Assembly: GCA_023383055.1 (NCBI GenBank)
Contig: JAHDYP010000018.1
Coordinates: 1-63,082, forward strand
Source: Verrucomicrobiota bacterium
GTDB taxonomy: Bacteria > Verrucomicrobiota > Verrucomicrobiia > Limisphaerales > JAHDYP01
DNA length: 63,082 bases
Reading direction: 5' to 3'
Below the pieces are notes generated by a model that was given only the letters and a program-made list of their open reading frames with translations, was not told the origin of the DNA and did no database searches. Of the stretch, positions 9,301 to 20,500 are shown piece by piece. Position 1 is the stretch's first letter. Every line of letters starts with the position of its first letter. A program made the position numbers and the translations under genes.

Positions 9301-12300
9301 TTATGAACGCGCGGTCACGTTTTCGGTCAACGCCCAACTCGAGCTGACCACTTCGGAGGCGTATCGCTACCGACCCGTGTCGTTCACCGGCGAGGGCGTG
9401 CCGGTTTACGATCTCGAGGCCGGTGAATCGCTGTTGCCCGGGTTCTTCCAATATAACGCCGACACCGGCGGCATCTTCAGCACCACCAACGATTGGTCGC
9501 TGATCATCGGCGGCCCCATCCGTGGCCTTAAGAACGGCCAGGTCATATGGAACTACCCCAGCCCATGGCCCAGCCTCCACGCCCTCCAACGGTCGCCCAG
9601 ACCCCACTTGCCATCCGCCCCGGGCCAACTGTTCGGCACCACCCGACTGCTCGGGCTGCCCATCAACCCGCTCGGTTCCGATGCCGGCGAGATCGTCGCC
9701 ATCAACGGCAACTACGGAAACGTCTATCTCCTCACCACCGACGGCCTGATGGTGGGCACGCTCTTCCAGGATTCGCGCGTCGCCCCATTCTGGCAGATGC
9801 CGATCCAGGAGCGCGGGATGCGATTGAACGACATCACGCTCGGCGAAGAAGCTTTTCACACCGCGCTGAACCAGACCGCGAACGGCGACATCTACGTCAC
9901 CGCCGGACATAATCACTCGAGCCTGGTCAAGCTCGATGGCCTCGAGACCATCCGCCGATTCACCGCCCCCGATCTCGAGGTCACACCCGCATTGCTCGCC
10001 CAGGCTCACGCGTATCAGCTCGAGAAACACGCCCTCCCCATCGCCTGGCGCGGACGCGACACTCTGACGATCTCCGCGCCGTCGTCCGCTCCATTCATCG
10101 ACGGCCAGACCAACGAATGGGCGGACGCTCACTGGGTGGACGTTGACGCCCGAACCGTCCCCGTAACCACGCGCACCGCTCTCGCCGTCGCCGAGGGCCG
10201 GCTCTACGCCGCGCTCGTCATGCCCATGACCGACCTGCTCTACAACGACGCGGCCGATCCCGTGCCGTGGTTCCATTCCGGCGGCGGAATCGATCTCATG
10301 CTCGGCACCGACCCGACCGCCGATCCCGCCCGAACCACGCCCGTCGCCGGCGACCTCCGCGTATTGATCACCCGCCGCGAAGGGCTGATCCGCGCGCTCC
10401 TCATCCGGCCGGTTTCGGAGCAACCGGGCACGCCGGTTGATTTCGCGTCGGACTGGCGCACGAACACGGTAGCAAGCGTCGAGGACATCAGTCATCTCGT
10501 CGAACTCGAGGACTGGATCGTCTGGGAACCCGAGCGCGACCGGATCACGGTGGAAATCTCCATCCCGCTCTCCGCGCTGTCGCTCGAGCCCGCACCCGGC
10601 CAGGTGATCCTGGGCGACATTGGTTATCTGTTCGGTCGGAACGGTCATTTCTACCATCGCAATTACTGGCACAATAAAGCCACCGACGTCGTCCTTGATC
10701 TCGCCGGCGACACCCTCCTCACCCCCCAGCTCTGGGGACGCTTTGAGTTCCCGGCCACACTGCCTGCGCCGGATCAACTTTGGCAGCCCGCCCCGGCGTT
10801 GCCGGCTGTCGCCGATCAAACCGTCGCCGAGAACACCCCGTTCAGCCTGGATTTTCGACTCGGGCAGGGATTCCTCCGCCAACAGTTCGGCTGGCCGGCC
10901 GCCGACACCCTCGATTCGCTCACCAACCGAATCATCAACACCCGCTACCCCAATCATCCGGAATTCTCCGACACCTGGGTGCGGGATCTCGAGATCCCCG
11001 AGTTCTCGCAGGAACCTGATTACGGCGCCAAACGTTTGCGTGGCCGGTTCATCGCCCCGCTCTCCGGCGATTACTCGTTCTGGCTCTCGAGCGACGAACC
11101 CTCGGCGCTGCGACTCTGGCCCGCGGATCAACCTCACCAAGCCACCGCGCTCGCTCACGTGCCGGACTGGTCGGGATACCGTCAATGGGATCGTCACGCC
11201 AGCCAGCGCTCGGCCCCGGTTCGACTCGAAGCCGGCGTGGCCTACGTGCTCGAGTTGCTGCGAGTGCAGAGCGTTGGCGGTGTCCACTTCAGTGTTCGGT
11301 GGCAGTTGCCCGATGGCTCGATTGAAACCCCGATCCCGGCCTGGCGCTTCACACCCGCTGAACCTTTCCGTTCGCCAGTCGACATCGCCGGCCCCGGCCA
11401 ACAGTTCGAGTTCACTCTCGATCCCGGAGCTCCCGACGGTGCCACCATCCACCCCCAGACCGGCCAGCTTGCTTGGATCCCAACCGCGGCCGATGCCGGC
11501 AGATCTCACAGCTTCACCGTCCGCCTGACCGACCTCGATCATCCCGGCGGGAGCGTCGCGCACACGTTCGCCGTCACCGTCGTTGAAGCCCAGCGCGACC
11601 TGATCCAGGTCATCGAGGCCGGCGCCTACGGCAATCCCAACGGCATCATCGTCACCTTCTCGGACCCTGTCGATGACGCCTCCGCCCTTGACCCGCTCAA
11701 CTACGCCGTCTCCGGCGGCATCATCGTGCAGAGCGTGACTTTCCTACGTGCGGACCGAGTCCGATTGAACACTTCGAGCCTTACTCCCGGAATGGATTAT
11801 ACCGTGACGGTCAGCGGCGTGCGCGGGCGCGGGAACACCACGGGCCTGGCCGCCCATACCGCCCAATCCTTCACCCATGGTGACGGTGGCCTGACCTATA
11901 AAGTGTTTCGCAACATCTCCGGCCCGCTCGTCGCCGACCTCACGAATCACACCCGTTTCCCCGATCAACCCGACGACACGTTCTTCACCGGTCATGCAGC
12001 CACTCCAACCTCTTTCGGCGACAATTACGGCGTCCTGCTCCAGGGCTATCTCACCCCGCCCGCGACCGGCGACTACCGGTTCGCCCTCGCCTCGGACGAG
12101 CAAAGCCAGTTGTTCCTGAGTTCAGATGCCGACCCCGCCCACCTCGCACTCGTCGCCCAACAGCCGGAATGGAGCGAGGAACGCATGTTCCGCAGCGGCC
12201 AGAACCACGCCGCCCGCTTCCTGTTCCCCGATGGTTTTCTCGCGGATGCGCGGTTCATCGAAGCGGAGGATTTCGATTTCGGTGGCGGCCAATGGGTCAG

Positions 12301-14452
12301 CACCACTCCGATCGGCATGACCGGGCCCTACGCCGGCGGCGCTTACGCCGGACTCGGCACTGCCGCCGATGCCGGGATCGATTGGTTCGAGGTCAGCGGC
12401 GCAGGCTTCGGCTGGGGTTATCGCGCCCAAACCGCGGTTGAACTCATGGACCTGTATCATGCCGCCAACCGCGCCCGGGGAACCTTCCAGGTGTCGCAGA
12501 ACCACCGGGTCGTGGTTAATGACGCCGGGGATTGGTACAACTACACCCGCGCCTTCCCGGAACCGGCGGTCGACTACCATGTCTTCGCCTGGTTCAGCTC
12601 CGGCGGGGCCGACATCGCCGCGCAACTCGACGAAGTCGTCGACGGCCATGGCACCCCCGCGCAAACCACCTCCCTCCTCGGCACGTTCAACGCCCCGCCC
12701 ACCGGCCCCTGGTTCGGCGGCTGGGAAGCCTTCGCGCCGGTTCCCTTGCGCGACGCGCAAGGTGGCCTCGCGCGGGTCAGCCTCGGCGGCTTGCGCACGC
12801 TCCGCTTCACGGTTCTGCCCGGCAACCTCGATATCGATTATCTGATCTTCAAACCGGCCGCCGCCGCCGATCCCGATCTTGGCTTCCTCAACCCGGTCAA
12901 TCTCTCCGACCCCATCCCGCTCGAAGCGCACCAGCGCTATTACCTCGAAGCCCGTTTCAAGGAAGGCGGCGGCGCCGATCATTTCGCCGTCGCCTGGCAA
13001 CGCCCGGACGCTCCTCCCATCGCCGACCGCGATTCACCGATCCCGGGCGCTTATCTTTCCGCGCTCGAACCCGGCGTCATCGTGCCGGCCTCGATCGCGG
13101 TTCAACCGGTGGATTCGCTGATCGATGCCGGACAGGAAGCGCGATTCGAAGTCGTGGCGGCCGGCACCCCGCCTTTCACCTACCAGTGGTATCGCAACGA
13201 CGAACCGATGTGGGGCAACACCCCGGGCGATGACCGATACGGACCGATCCTCACCCTGCCCGCGTGGGACACGGGCGTTCATAATCATGGCGTCCGCTAC
13301 CGCGTCCGCGTCAGCAACGCCCTCGGCACGGTGCTCAGCGACGAAGTCATCCTCGGCATCAACCCGCCCCGGCTCGATGCCATCGCCAACGCGATTGTCT
13401 CCGAAAGCCAACCTCTCGAACTTGCCTGCTCCGCGACCGACAGCAGCCAGCCGGCGCAAACCCTGCACTATTCCCTCGACCCGGGTGCGCCCGAAGGAGC
13501 GTTGATCGATCCCGGCACTGGCCTCTTCACCTGGACGCCCACCGAAGCCCAGGGTCCAGGCGTCTATCCCATCACCATTCGCGTCACCGACTCCGATGAA
13601 CCGCCTTTGAGCGATGCGGTGACGTTCACGGTCACGGTACGGGAGGTGAACTCAACCCCGGTCCTGGACCCCATCGATGACAAAGCCGTTGACGAAGGAA
13701 CATTGATCACCTTCGTCCTGAGTGCATCGGACCCCGATCTGCCGCCACAGTCGCTGGCCTTCACCCTCGGAGCCGGCGCTCCGGCAGGTGCCCTCATCGA
13801 CCCCGCGACCGGTGTCTTTCGTTGGACGCCCACCGAAGCCCAGGGACCAGGCGCGTACCCGATCACCTTCCGGGTCGCCGACAACGGCTTGCCCTCACTC
13901 AACGACCAACGAACGATCACCGTCAACGTCTCCGAAGTGAATGCCGCGCCCTTCCTGGCGCCTATCGGCAACCGAACCGTCGATGCGCGGCAACCCCTTA
14001 CCATCGTGGCCATGGCCTCCGACCCGAACGATACCCCGCCAAACGCCCTGACCTTCAGCCTCGATCCCCTCCCCTCCGGAGCCACCTTCGATCCGCTCAC
14101 TGGCAATTTCACCTGGACCCCCACCGAAGCCCAGTCCGGCACGGTCACCCTCACCTTCACCGCCACCGACGACGGCGTCCCGCCGCTCTCCGACTCCGAA
14201 ACCGTCACCATCACCGTGGTCGAACCGCCACGACCCGTTACAGTCTCGGGCGTCGAAGTGCGCGACGGCCAGTTCCGTTTCACCTTCGCCGCCCAACCCG
14301 GCAAGACTTACCTCATCCAGGCCAAGAACCACCTCGACGATCCGGTTTGGGTCGAGGTGCTGGAAATCCCGGCCAGCCAGTCGACCGTCGAATTCGCCGA
14401 GCCTATCCCCGGCACCGGCACGCGCTATTACCGCGTAATCACGACCGAGTAG
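6362..14452 (+). CDS. Giant secreted multidomain protein: beta-propeller, CBM9-like, PA14, He_PIG
   Basis: 2696 aa with an N-terminal signal-like segment (ISWILFLSVSLRLL). Modules by residue: a discoidin-like region (~40-390); a FlgD-type Ig domain (399-450, NHTVGWDGFDDQG); an NHL-like propeller (533-820, DSNGNLYVSQHGD and TPDGHLWVAEFD); a CBM9/DOMON-like domain (1243-1450, FIDGQTNEWADAHW); a PA14 domain (1498-1640); a Calx/SbsA-like Ig domain (1748-1836); and a second PA14 (from 1844) that is interrupted at about 1956-2165 by a CBM6/35-like domain (FIEAEDFDF... DWYNYTRAF) and then resumes. After these come an Ig domain (2243-2330), three He_PIG repeats (2336-2620) and a C-terminal module (2624-2696, PGKTYLIQAKNHLDDP). 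AGAGGG lies six bases before ATG 6362. No enzymatic site is recognised; a carbohydrate-binding surface or exported protein is likely. Confidence 0.9.
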   Translation: MPKSLLPRSLPRFPAISWILFLSVSLRLLSQGVFETPVSLANLDPTAFRVWVDGAESVPTGATGPEAVTWTRDGGAPTEGLLAFGRSPEPGPRHLRIGYHTAVPAEAVLVQAGGRLSVLKPGAPYPGDLTNEEHWVSGVRLKEVTAVSDANSPQQQRYGSSFGFAVWVLPPGTSTRAIRFTHDAAPHDPAYAGAVGGVYVLEERFANLAAFAHAHSDVNTPATPNLNNSQVADGGFYWDNTPTGHPRGTGGAAVVSSANPEHLLLIWPEPVTLGGIALFWAGFSEAELQAYTGPETRNPRDAEDGDWATVANLSGYNPPNGYSENFLTWLDFGGPVTTRALRLRITAALVEAPDWQPYGGQTRDGKRVWLGDWLALRALADNPLESAVVPAPGPGDPPIPVTFSLAEPGIVTVVIEDSNGRRVRNLLSETPFPAGNHTVGWDGFDDQGVLSFDSQGRVTHFDSTGTLNLGGGNNRPQGTLVAPGTYRVRGLTRGPFDLNYEFTVYNSGTPPWPVPDGPHPIWETTGHWLSDHYPPRDVVFLPGPTNQVFVASPVAESGDGMVWVDLEGHKLAGRRGVQGFTCDWAYIEDDWTSASHLARDDGPGALPDVAAYLAVAFADGLRIHTLSPDRCLERLILRPWDDPADADILGIAAWNGRLAVSVNPRDEVWFIDAKTGQYEGAVVVADPRGLTFDATGHLLVLSGNRLMRFSVTPGLPALADEELITDQVEEPRDVERDSNGNLYVSQHGDRHNIKVFAPDGSFLTEIGTPGPILPGPYDEQHMQHPEGMTITPDGHLWVAEFDYAPKRISLWQLDGTFVRAFYGPTKYGGGGELDRADRTRFHLFENGGGMEFELDWDNATSRLKHVYYRPGADDLKLPIQAWARDPWAGPDTPIDHQGRRYFTDAFRGSVGALPGLGIWLMRDGIAEPVAACCLGDVWPILAHSPLKEVLPVYDPYNPHFVVWSDLNGDRQVQPAELQFRYERAVTFSVNAQLELTTSEAYRYRPVSFTGEGVPVYDLEAGESLLPGFFQYNADTGGIFSTTNDWSLIIGGPIRGLKNGQVIWNYPSPWPSLHALQRSPRPHLPSAPGQLFGTTRLLGLPINPLGSDAGEIVAINGNYGNVYLLTTDGLMVGTLFQDSRVAPFWQMPIQERGMRLNDITLGEEAFHTALNQTANGDIYVTAGHNHSSLVKLDGLETIRRFTAPDLEVTPALLAQAHAYQLEKHALPIAWRGRDTLTISAPSSAPFIDGQTNEWADAHWVDVDARTVPVTTRTALAVAEGRLYAALVMPMTDLLYNDAADPVPWFHSGGGIDLMLGTDPTADPARTTPVAGDLRVLITRREGLIRALLIRPVSEQPGTPVDFASDWRTNTVASVEDISHLVELEDWIVWEPERDRITVEISIPLSALSLEPAPGQVILGDIGYLFGRNGHFYHRNYWHNKATDVVLDLAGDTLLTPQLWGRFEFPATLPAPDQLWQPAPALPAVADQTVAENTPFSLDFRLGQGFLRQQFGWPAADTLDSLTNRIINTRYPNHPEFSDTWVRDLEIPEFSQEPDYGAKRLRGRFIAPLSGDYSFWLSSDEPSALRLWPADQPHQATALAHVPDWSGYRQWDRHASQRSAPVRLEAGVAYVLELLRVQSVGGVHFSVRWQLPDGSIETPIPAWRFTPAEPFRSPVDIAGPGQQFEFTLDPGAPDGATIHPQTGQLAWIPTAADAGRSHSFTVRLTDLDHPGGSVAHTFAVTVVEAQRDLIQVIEAGAYGNPNGIIVTFSDPVDDASALDPLNYAVSGGIIVQSVTFLRADRVRLNTSSLTPGMDYTVTVSGVRGRGNTTGLAAHTAQSFTHGDGGLTYKVFRNISGPLVADLTNHTRFPDQPDDTFFTGHAATPTSFGDNYGVLLQGYLTPPATGDYRFALASDEQSQLFLSSDADPAHLALVAQQPEWSEERMFRSGQNHAARFLFPDGFLADARFIEAEDFDFGGGQWVSTTPIGMTGPYAGGAYAGLGTAADAGIDWFEVSGAGFGWGYRAQTAVELMDLYHAANRARGTFQVSQNHRVVVNDAGDWYNYTRAFPEPAVDYHVFAWFSSGGADIAAQLDEVVDGHGTPAQTTSLLGTFNAPPTGPWFGGWEAFAPVPLRDAQGGLARVSLGGLRTLRFTVLPGNLDIDYLIFKPAAAADPDLGFLNPVNLSDPIPLEAHQRYYLEARFKEGGGADHFAVAWQRPDAPPIADRDSPIPGAYLSALEPGVIVPASIAVQPVDSLIDAGQEARFEVVAAGTPPFTYQWYRNDEPMWGNTPGDDRYGPILTLPAWDTGVHNHGVRYRVRVSNALGTVLSDEVILGINPPRLDAIANAIVSESQPLELACSATDSSQPAQTLHYSLDPGAPEGALIDPGTGLFTWTPTEAQGPGVYPITIRVTDSDEPPLSDAVTFTVTVREVNSTPVLDPIDDKAVDEGTLITFVLSASDPDLPPQSLAFTLGAGAPAGALIDPATGVFRWTPTEAQGPGAYPITFRVADNGLPSLNDQRTITVNVSEVNAAPFLAPIGNRTVDARQPLTIVAMASDPNDTPPNALTFSLDPLPSGATFDPLTGNFTWTPTEAQSGTVTLTFTATDDGVPPLSDSETVTITVVEPPRPVTVSGVEVRDGQFRFTFAAQPGKTYLIQAKNHLDDPVWVEVLEIPASQSTVEFAEPIPGTGTRYYRVITTE

Positions 14453-14573
14453 GGGGCCGGCAAGCCACAGTTGTGCGAGTCCCAACCTACTTAAGCTCCC
14501 CATCTATCGACGACCTGGGCGTTGTAACGGCCGCCGCAATGTTCCACCAAACTCGTGAACCCCACCTACATCC

Positions 14574-17500
14574 ATGCATCGCGACCTGAGCACCCTCGTT
14601 CCGCGCGTCAGCACTTTCACGTCGCCGCTTCCGGCACCTGACTCGAGCCAAAAACCGGGGCAGATTCCAGGATGCTCCATAGCGGTCCGGCATTGGCTCG
14701 TTCTGCTGGCGTCGATCTCGCTGGCGGCACACCCGGTGCAAACCGGCGCTGCGGAGCGGTTGCCTGGATTCCTATTGCGTGAAGTGTATTCCGGAATCGC
14801 CGGGGTCGAACTCACTAACCTCACCAGCCACCCGGGGTTCCCGGACCAGCCCGACGCGATCGCCTATATCGATTCGTTCGAGACGCCCGTTAATGTCGGC
14901 GACAACTACGGTGTGCGACTTTCCGGCTACGTCGTGCCCCCGCTGACCGGAGACTATGTTTTCTACATGGCGTCGGACGATCAAGGCGCCCTATTCCTCA
15001 GCACCGATGAGGACCCCAGCAATAAGCTGCAGATCGCCCTGGAACCCGGTTGGAATGCCTCACGCGATTGGATCGGGACAGCCAACCGGCCGAACCGGGA
15101 GAACATCTCGGCGCCCATCCATCTGGAATCGGGCACTGCCTACTACATCGAGGCGCTGATGAAAGAGGCGAGCGGAGGAGACAACCTGGCCGTGACCTGG
15201 AGGATACCCGGCGGGGTGGAGCCCACCAACGGTGCGCCGCCGATTCCGGGGGAATTCCTGGCGGCTCCCCGGCACCCGTCGGCCCTCGCCGTAGCCATTG
15301 TCCAACCACCGTCCGACGAGACCGTCGTTGAGTTTGAGCCGGTGACATTCAGCGTCGCAGTTACCGGCACGCCGGTGATCACCTATCAGTGGCTGAAGAA
15401 CGGAGTTCCCATCCCGCAGGCAGCCGGCCCCAGCTTCACGATTTCCGCCGCCGCCTTCGCCGACCACGGCGCCACCTTCGGCGTGATCGTGGGCAACGCC
15501 CTGGGAAACGTCGTCAGCTCCGACGCGACACTGACGGTAGTCCCGGACACCGTCGCCCCCACACTCCTTGGTGCCACCGGCAGCGCCACCTTCGACCGCG
15601 TCACCGTCCGTTTTTCGGAGCCGATCGATCCAGCCGAGGCGGCCGATGCCTCGCACTACGCTTTGAGCGACAACTTGCCGATCCATGCTGCGCGTTTGCT
15701 GAGCGACGGATTGACGGTGGTCCTTCAGACTGCCCTCCAGACACCCGGAAGCCCATACACCGTCACCGTCAACGGCGTCCACGATCGCGCCGCGACACCT
15801 AACGAGATCGCTCCCAACAGCCCGGCGACGTTTGCCGCCTTTGTCCTCTCGACCGGTTATCTGCGGCACGAGCTCTTCTTCAACCTGCCCGGGGACAATG
15901 TGGCCGACCTGACCAACGACTTTCGGTTCCCGGACGAACCCGACAGCGTGAGTTTCCTCAACCAGTTTGAGGCGCCGGTGAGCTTTGCCGATTTCTACGG
16001 GGCCCGCCTGCACGGTTACCTGCTGCCGCCGGTGACGGGGAACTATGTCTTCTACCTCTGCCCCAACAGTCAGGGCGCACTCTTCTTGAGTCCCGACGAT
16101 GATCCCGCCAGGCGAGTCCTGATCGCATGGGTGCCTTACCCGACCGCGAGCCGCTACTGGGGGAGTGGCGGATCGGGGAGTATTTCGCTGCCGATCCATC
16201 TGGACGCCGGCCATCGCTACTACGTGGAAGCGCTGATGAAAAACCAATCCGGTAACGACAACCTCGGCGTGGCCTGGCAACTCCCCGGCATGCCTCCGCC
16301 TGCGAACGGCGACCCGCCGATCTCGGGCCCCTACCTCGCTATTGGAGCGGACGCCGGGACGGCATCTTTGACGATCCTGCGCCAGCCGCAGAGCCTTACT
16401 GTGGGTGATCATCAGCCGGCGCGCTTTAGTGTCCGGGCGGCCAGTTCGTCGTACGATCTGCTCTATCAATGGCAGCGCGACGAGCTGGACATCCCCGGTG
16501 CAACCGGCTCCGAATACGCCGTCGAGAACGTGACCTTTGGGGACAGCGGAGCCCGGTTCCGTTGTGTGGTCACCGTGCCCGGGGCGACAGTTGCCAGCGA
16601 CGATGCAACGCTCACCGTCGCGGTCGACGCAGCCCCACCAGGGCTGGTTAGCGCTGAAGGCGATCCCAGTCTGCACCGGGTTTCGTTGGTTTTTTCCGAA
16701 TCGATTGATCCGGCCGACGCGGTCAACACGGCAAATTACCAGCTCAGTGGAGGCGTCAGCGTCCACTCGGCCACCCTACAGAACGACCAACGCACCGTGC
16801 TCCTGGAAACGAGTCCCCAGGCTTCCGGGGCGGAATACACGCTCACGGTGAACGCCATTCGTGACATCTCGTCGGCAGCCAACCCCGTCGCGACTGCCAG
16901 TCAGATCCAATTCATTGCCTGGGTGCCCGAGGAGTTTGTCGGTCCGTTCCCGAGTTGGGCGGATCTCAAACGCGACTACAGGGCCGTGGGCGACGGGGTT
17001 GCGGATGACACTGCGGCACTGCAACTCGCGCTCAATGATCTGGGCAAGGACCAGCACGCCCATGTGCTCTATCTCCCGGCGGGCACCTACCGGATCACCC
17101 AGACGCTGATGTTTGCGGATCGAGTCGGCGTCGGGATTCTCGGGGAAAATCCGGATACCACCACTATCCGCTGGGACGGTCTCCCGGACGGTCTCATGCT
17201 GCACTGGAACGGAGTGGGATTCTCGCGGATTGGCCGCCTCACCTTCGACGGAGTTCAGCGGGCGCTGACTGCGATCGCGCAGAAGTACGACCACGCAGGG
17301 CCTCACGTCCCCACGTTGAACGAATACGCCGACATGGTTTTCCGCGACGTGGCTTTCGGGATGCGCATCGGATTCGCATCCAACGACGACGTCGGGACGG
17401 TTCTCAGGTGTCGTTTTCTTCGTTGTTCACAAATGGGAATCAGCATGGAGAGCTACAACGCCCTGATTTGGTCTGTGCGCCAATCCAGCTTCGAGGATTG

Positions 17501-20500
17501 CGTCATCGGCGTGGGCAACGTGCCCTATGCCGGCGCCTGCCATGTCTATGATAGCGTGTTCGAGCGTTCGACCGATGCGGATATCAAGGTCGGGAACTGC
17601 GACGGTTACTTTTCCTTCCGAGGCAACACGTCCATCGACTCGCGGGCTTTCTTCGTCGCCACAGGTCCCGCGGGGTGTGCCGGCAATATCACCCTGCAGA
17701 GAAACACCGTCATCGATCCACTGGATGCCACGCCGATCATCGTGGGCGACGCCGGACCTGTGGTGCTGCTCGACAACGTGATCCGGAGTCGGCCGGAGAA
17801 TTCGTCAGGACCGGCGGTCCTGCTGTTTCTTGAGGGGGCGAAGGCCGTGTCGATCGGCAACACGTATACGACTGCGAAGACGGTCGAGTCGCAGGGCGGG
17901 AGCGTGTTCGCGCTCGATGATCGCACAGTCAGTCCAGCCGCTCTGAATCTGACCCTCCCAGAATTGCCGGAGCCATTCCCCAACTTCCACCGCACGATCA
18001 TCGAGGTTCCCGTGGGGGCCGATGCGTCCGCGATCCAGGCCGCCCTGGACACCGCCCACCAACTCCGCGGGAGCCGGCCCGTGGTGCACCTTCCCACAGG
18101 CGTCTATGCCATCGATCGCACCTTGGTCGTCTTGGCAGGCAGCGATGTCCAGCTAATCGGGGATGGCCTGTATGGATCGTCACTGCTGCATTGGACCGGC
18201 CCGGGTCCCGGACCGGTGCTGCGTTTCGAAGGGCCGACCCACGCGACCGCGCGCGAGTTCGGTGTCCACGGAGGCGACCGAGCGACTGCGATCGTTGTGG
18301 ACAACGCCGATCAACCCGGCGCGAGGGTGTTCATAGGACATCCATACCTGGTTGGCGCGGAGCACTGCAACGTGCTCCTGCTGGTCGATCGGTTGGATCA
18401 CACCGAGGTCACCCTGCACGATCAAGGCATGGGAGGCGCTCGCGCGGCCAACCTGCGCGTGGTGGGTGGCGCGAGGCAGTCCCGGGGCGAACCGCTCGGC
18501 GGCCGCGTGACGGTGATTGGAAGCGCGGGGGGCAGTGGGAGTCACGCGCTCGCCTTCGACGTCCTGAATGGCGGCCGGTTAATGGCGCAGGATGTCTGGC
18601 ATGAAGGAGGGAGCGACAGCACTTTCCTGAGGCTGACCGACTCCGGCAGCTTTACCTTGCATGGGGCATTCCTGGCGATGACCGGCTCGGCCGGGCCGGA
18701 CTTCAGCGGGCGCTTGGAAATCGACGATTTCCGCGGCGACGTGACCTTCCTGAACACCGGATTTGCCGCCACCACCTTGAAAGTGCATGGGGAGGGACGG
18801 GACACCAGTGTGTTGCTCCTGGGAACGTATGGGTACCCGGGCCCCCAGGACGGGATCGACAGCACCTACCTGCAGGTCGACTCCCCCCATACCCAACTCG
18901 AATGGCTCTCCAGCCTCCGATCCATACCCGGCATTCGCGAGTCGGCCTCGGCTGACTGGGGCATCGCCGACCCCGCCTTCATTTTCAGGATGCTGGCTCA
19001 GACCCGCGAGGCTAAGCCGCTGCTGCTTACCCCGAAGCCGACGGAAGTCACGGATTTCCGGCTCTACCGCGTGGCGGTGGATCGCTCGTTGAATGGTATC
19101 GTCCTGTCCGGAACCAACGCGCCGCCCGGCCTGACCGAGATTCCCGATCAACTGGCGACCGAGGGCGTACCACTGGAAATCGCAATTACCGCGGCCGACG
19201 CGGACCTGCCGTTCAATCTCCTGACGTTCACGCTCGGCCCGGGAGGGCCCGATGGCCTCGAACTGAATCCGACGAATGGTGTGCTTACTTGGACGCCAGC
19301 CGAGGCTCAAGGCCCCAGCACGAATGAGATCACGGTGATGGTGACCGACGATGGCTCGCCTGCGCTCAGCGACACAAAGACCTTTCAGATCACGGTGACC
19401 GAGGCGAACACACCGCCGCTGCTGCTGGGCGTCATCGGCACCGTAACGAACTCAACGTTCGACGGCGCCCTCGATGTCGGGGTGCCGGGCAATCCACTCG
19501 AGCCCGGTTCCACGACCGTGAACCCGGATGGTACGATCGAGATCACCGCAGGGGGGGTAGGGATTTGGAATGCACCAGATTCCGTTCACTTTGCCTATCA
19601 GGAGGTGGTCGGCGACTTCGACGTGCGAATGCAGGTGGTGTCCATGAAACCGGTGGACCAAGGCACGTCCTCGGGGCTGATGGTTCGGGAGAACCTTGGC
19701 CCAGGGAGTCGGCAGTTGTTTGCGGTTGTCGTGGTCGCTGGGCCCACCTTGGATGGGGTCGGGAGCCAACAGGGCATCGATCAGTATGGAGCCTATCGCC
19801 GTGAGACGACCGACGGGCCCTTGCTGCATTGGACGAACCCTGGATTCATCTACGGAGTGCCTTACCCGAACGCCTGGCTCCGTTTGCGCCGCCAGGGCGG
19901 GACCTTCACTGCCTATCGCGGCACCAACGGTGTGAACTGGATCCCATATGCGCACACCACGAACGCGAGCCCGTATCCGGATCATGTTTACGTGGGCGCG
20001 TGGGCAACTTCCGCGAACAATGGTCCGGGCTGGGCGACCGTGGCGCACCTGGCCAACTACCGCAACGTCCACGGACGGTACGTGCCCGTCGGCGACCGGG
20101 TTCTCGACGAAGGTGCTTCCCTGAGCTTCACGCCCAAGGCGAGCGATGGGGACCTGCCGCCGCAGTCCTTGAACTGGAGCTTGGATCCCGGCGCGCCCGA
20201 ATCGACCTCGATGGATCCGGCCACTGGCGTCTTCACCTGGACCCCCAGCGAATCCCAGGGCCCCGGCATTTACCCAATCGCCGTGCGCGTGACCGACAAT
20301 GGCGAACCGCCCTTGAGCGATGCCTTGGCATTCACCGTCACGGTCAACGAGGTTAACGATCCGCCGGTGGCGCACGCGGCGGCGCTGACGACGGACGAAG
20401 ACACCCCGTTGGCACTTGCCTTGTCCGCCACGGATCCGGAGAACGATCCGCTAAGTTTCACGGTTACGACCAGTCCGACCCATGGGACACTGACCGGAAC

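Noticed and set aside
8465..11563. 1032-codon minus-strand frame opposite the 2696-aa gene
   Set aside because: It lies entirely antisense to a gene with clear domains and has low-complexity Arg/Gly/Glu-rich translation; long antisense frames are expected in GC-rich coding DNA.
15060..16766. 568-codon minus-strand frame
   Set aside because: Antisense to PA14 and Ig domains of the 2181-aa protein, with no start signal or family match.
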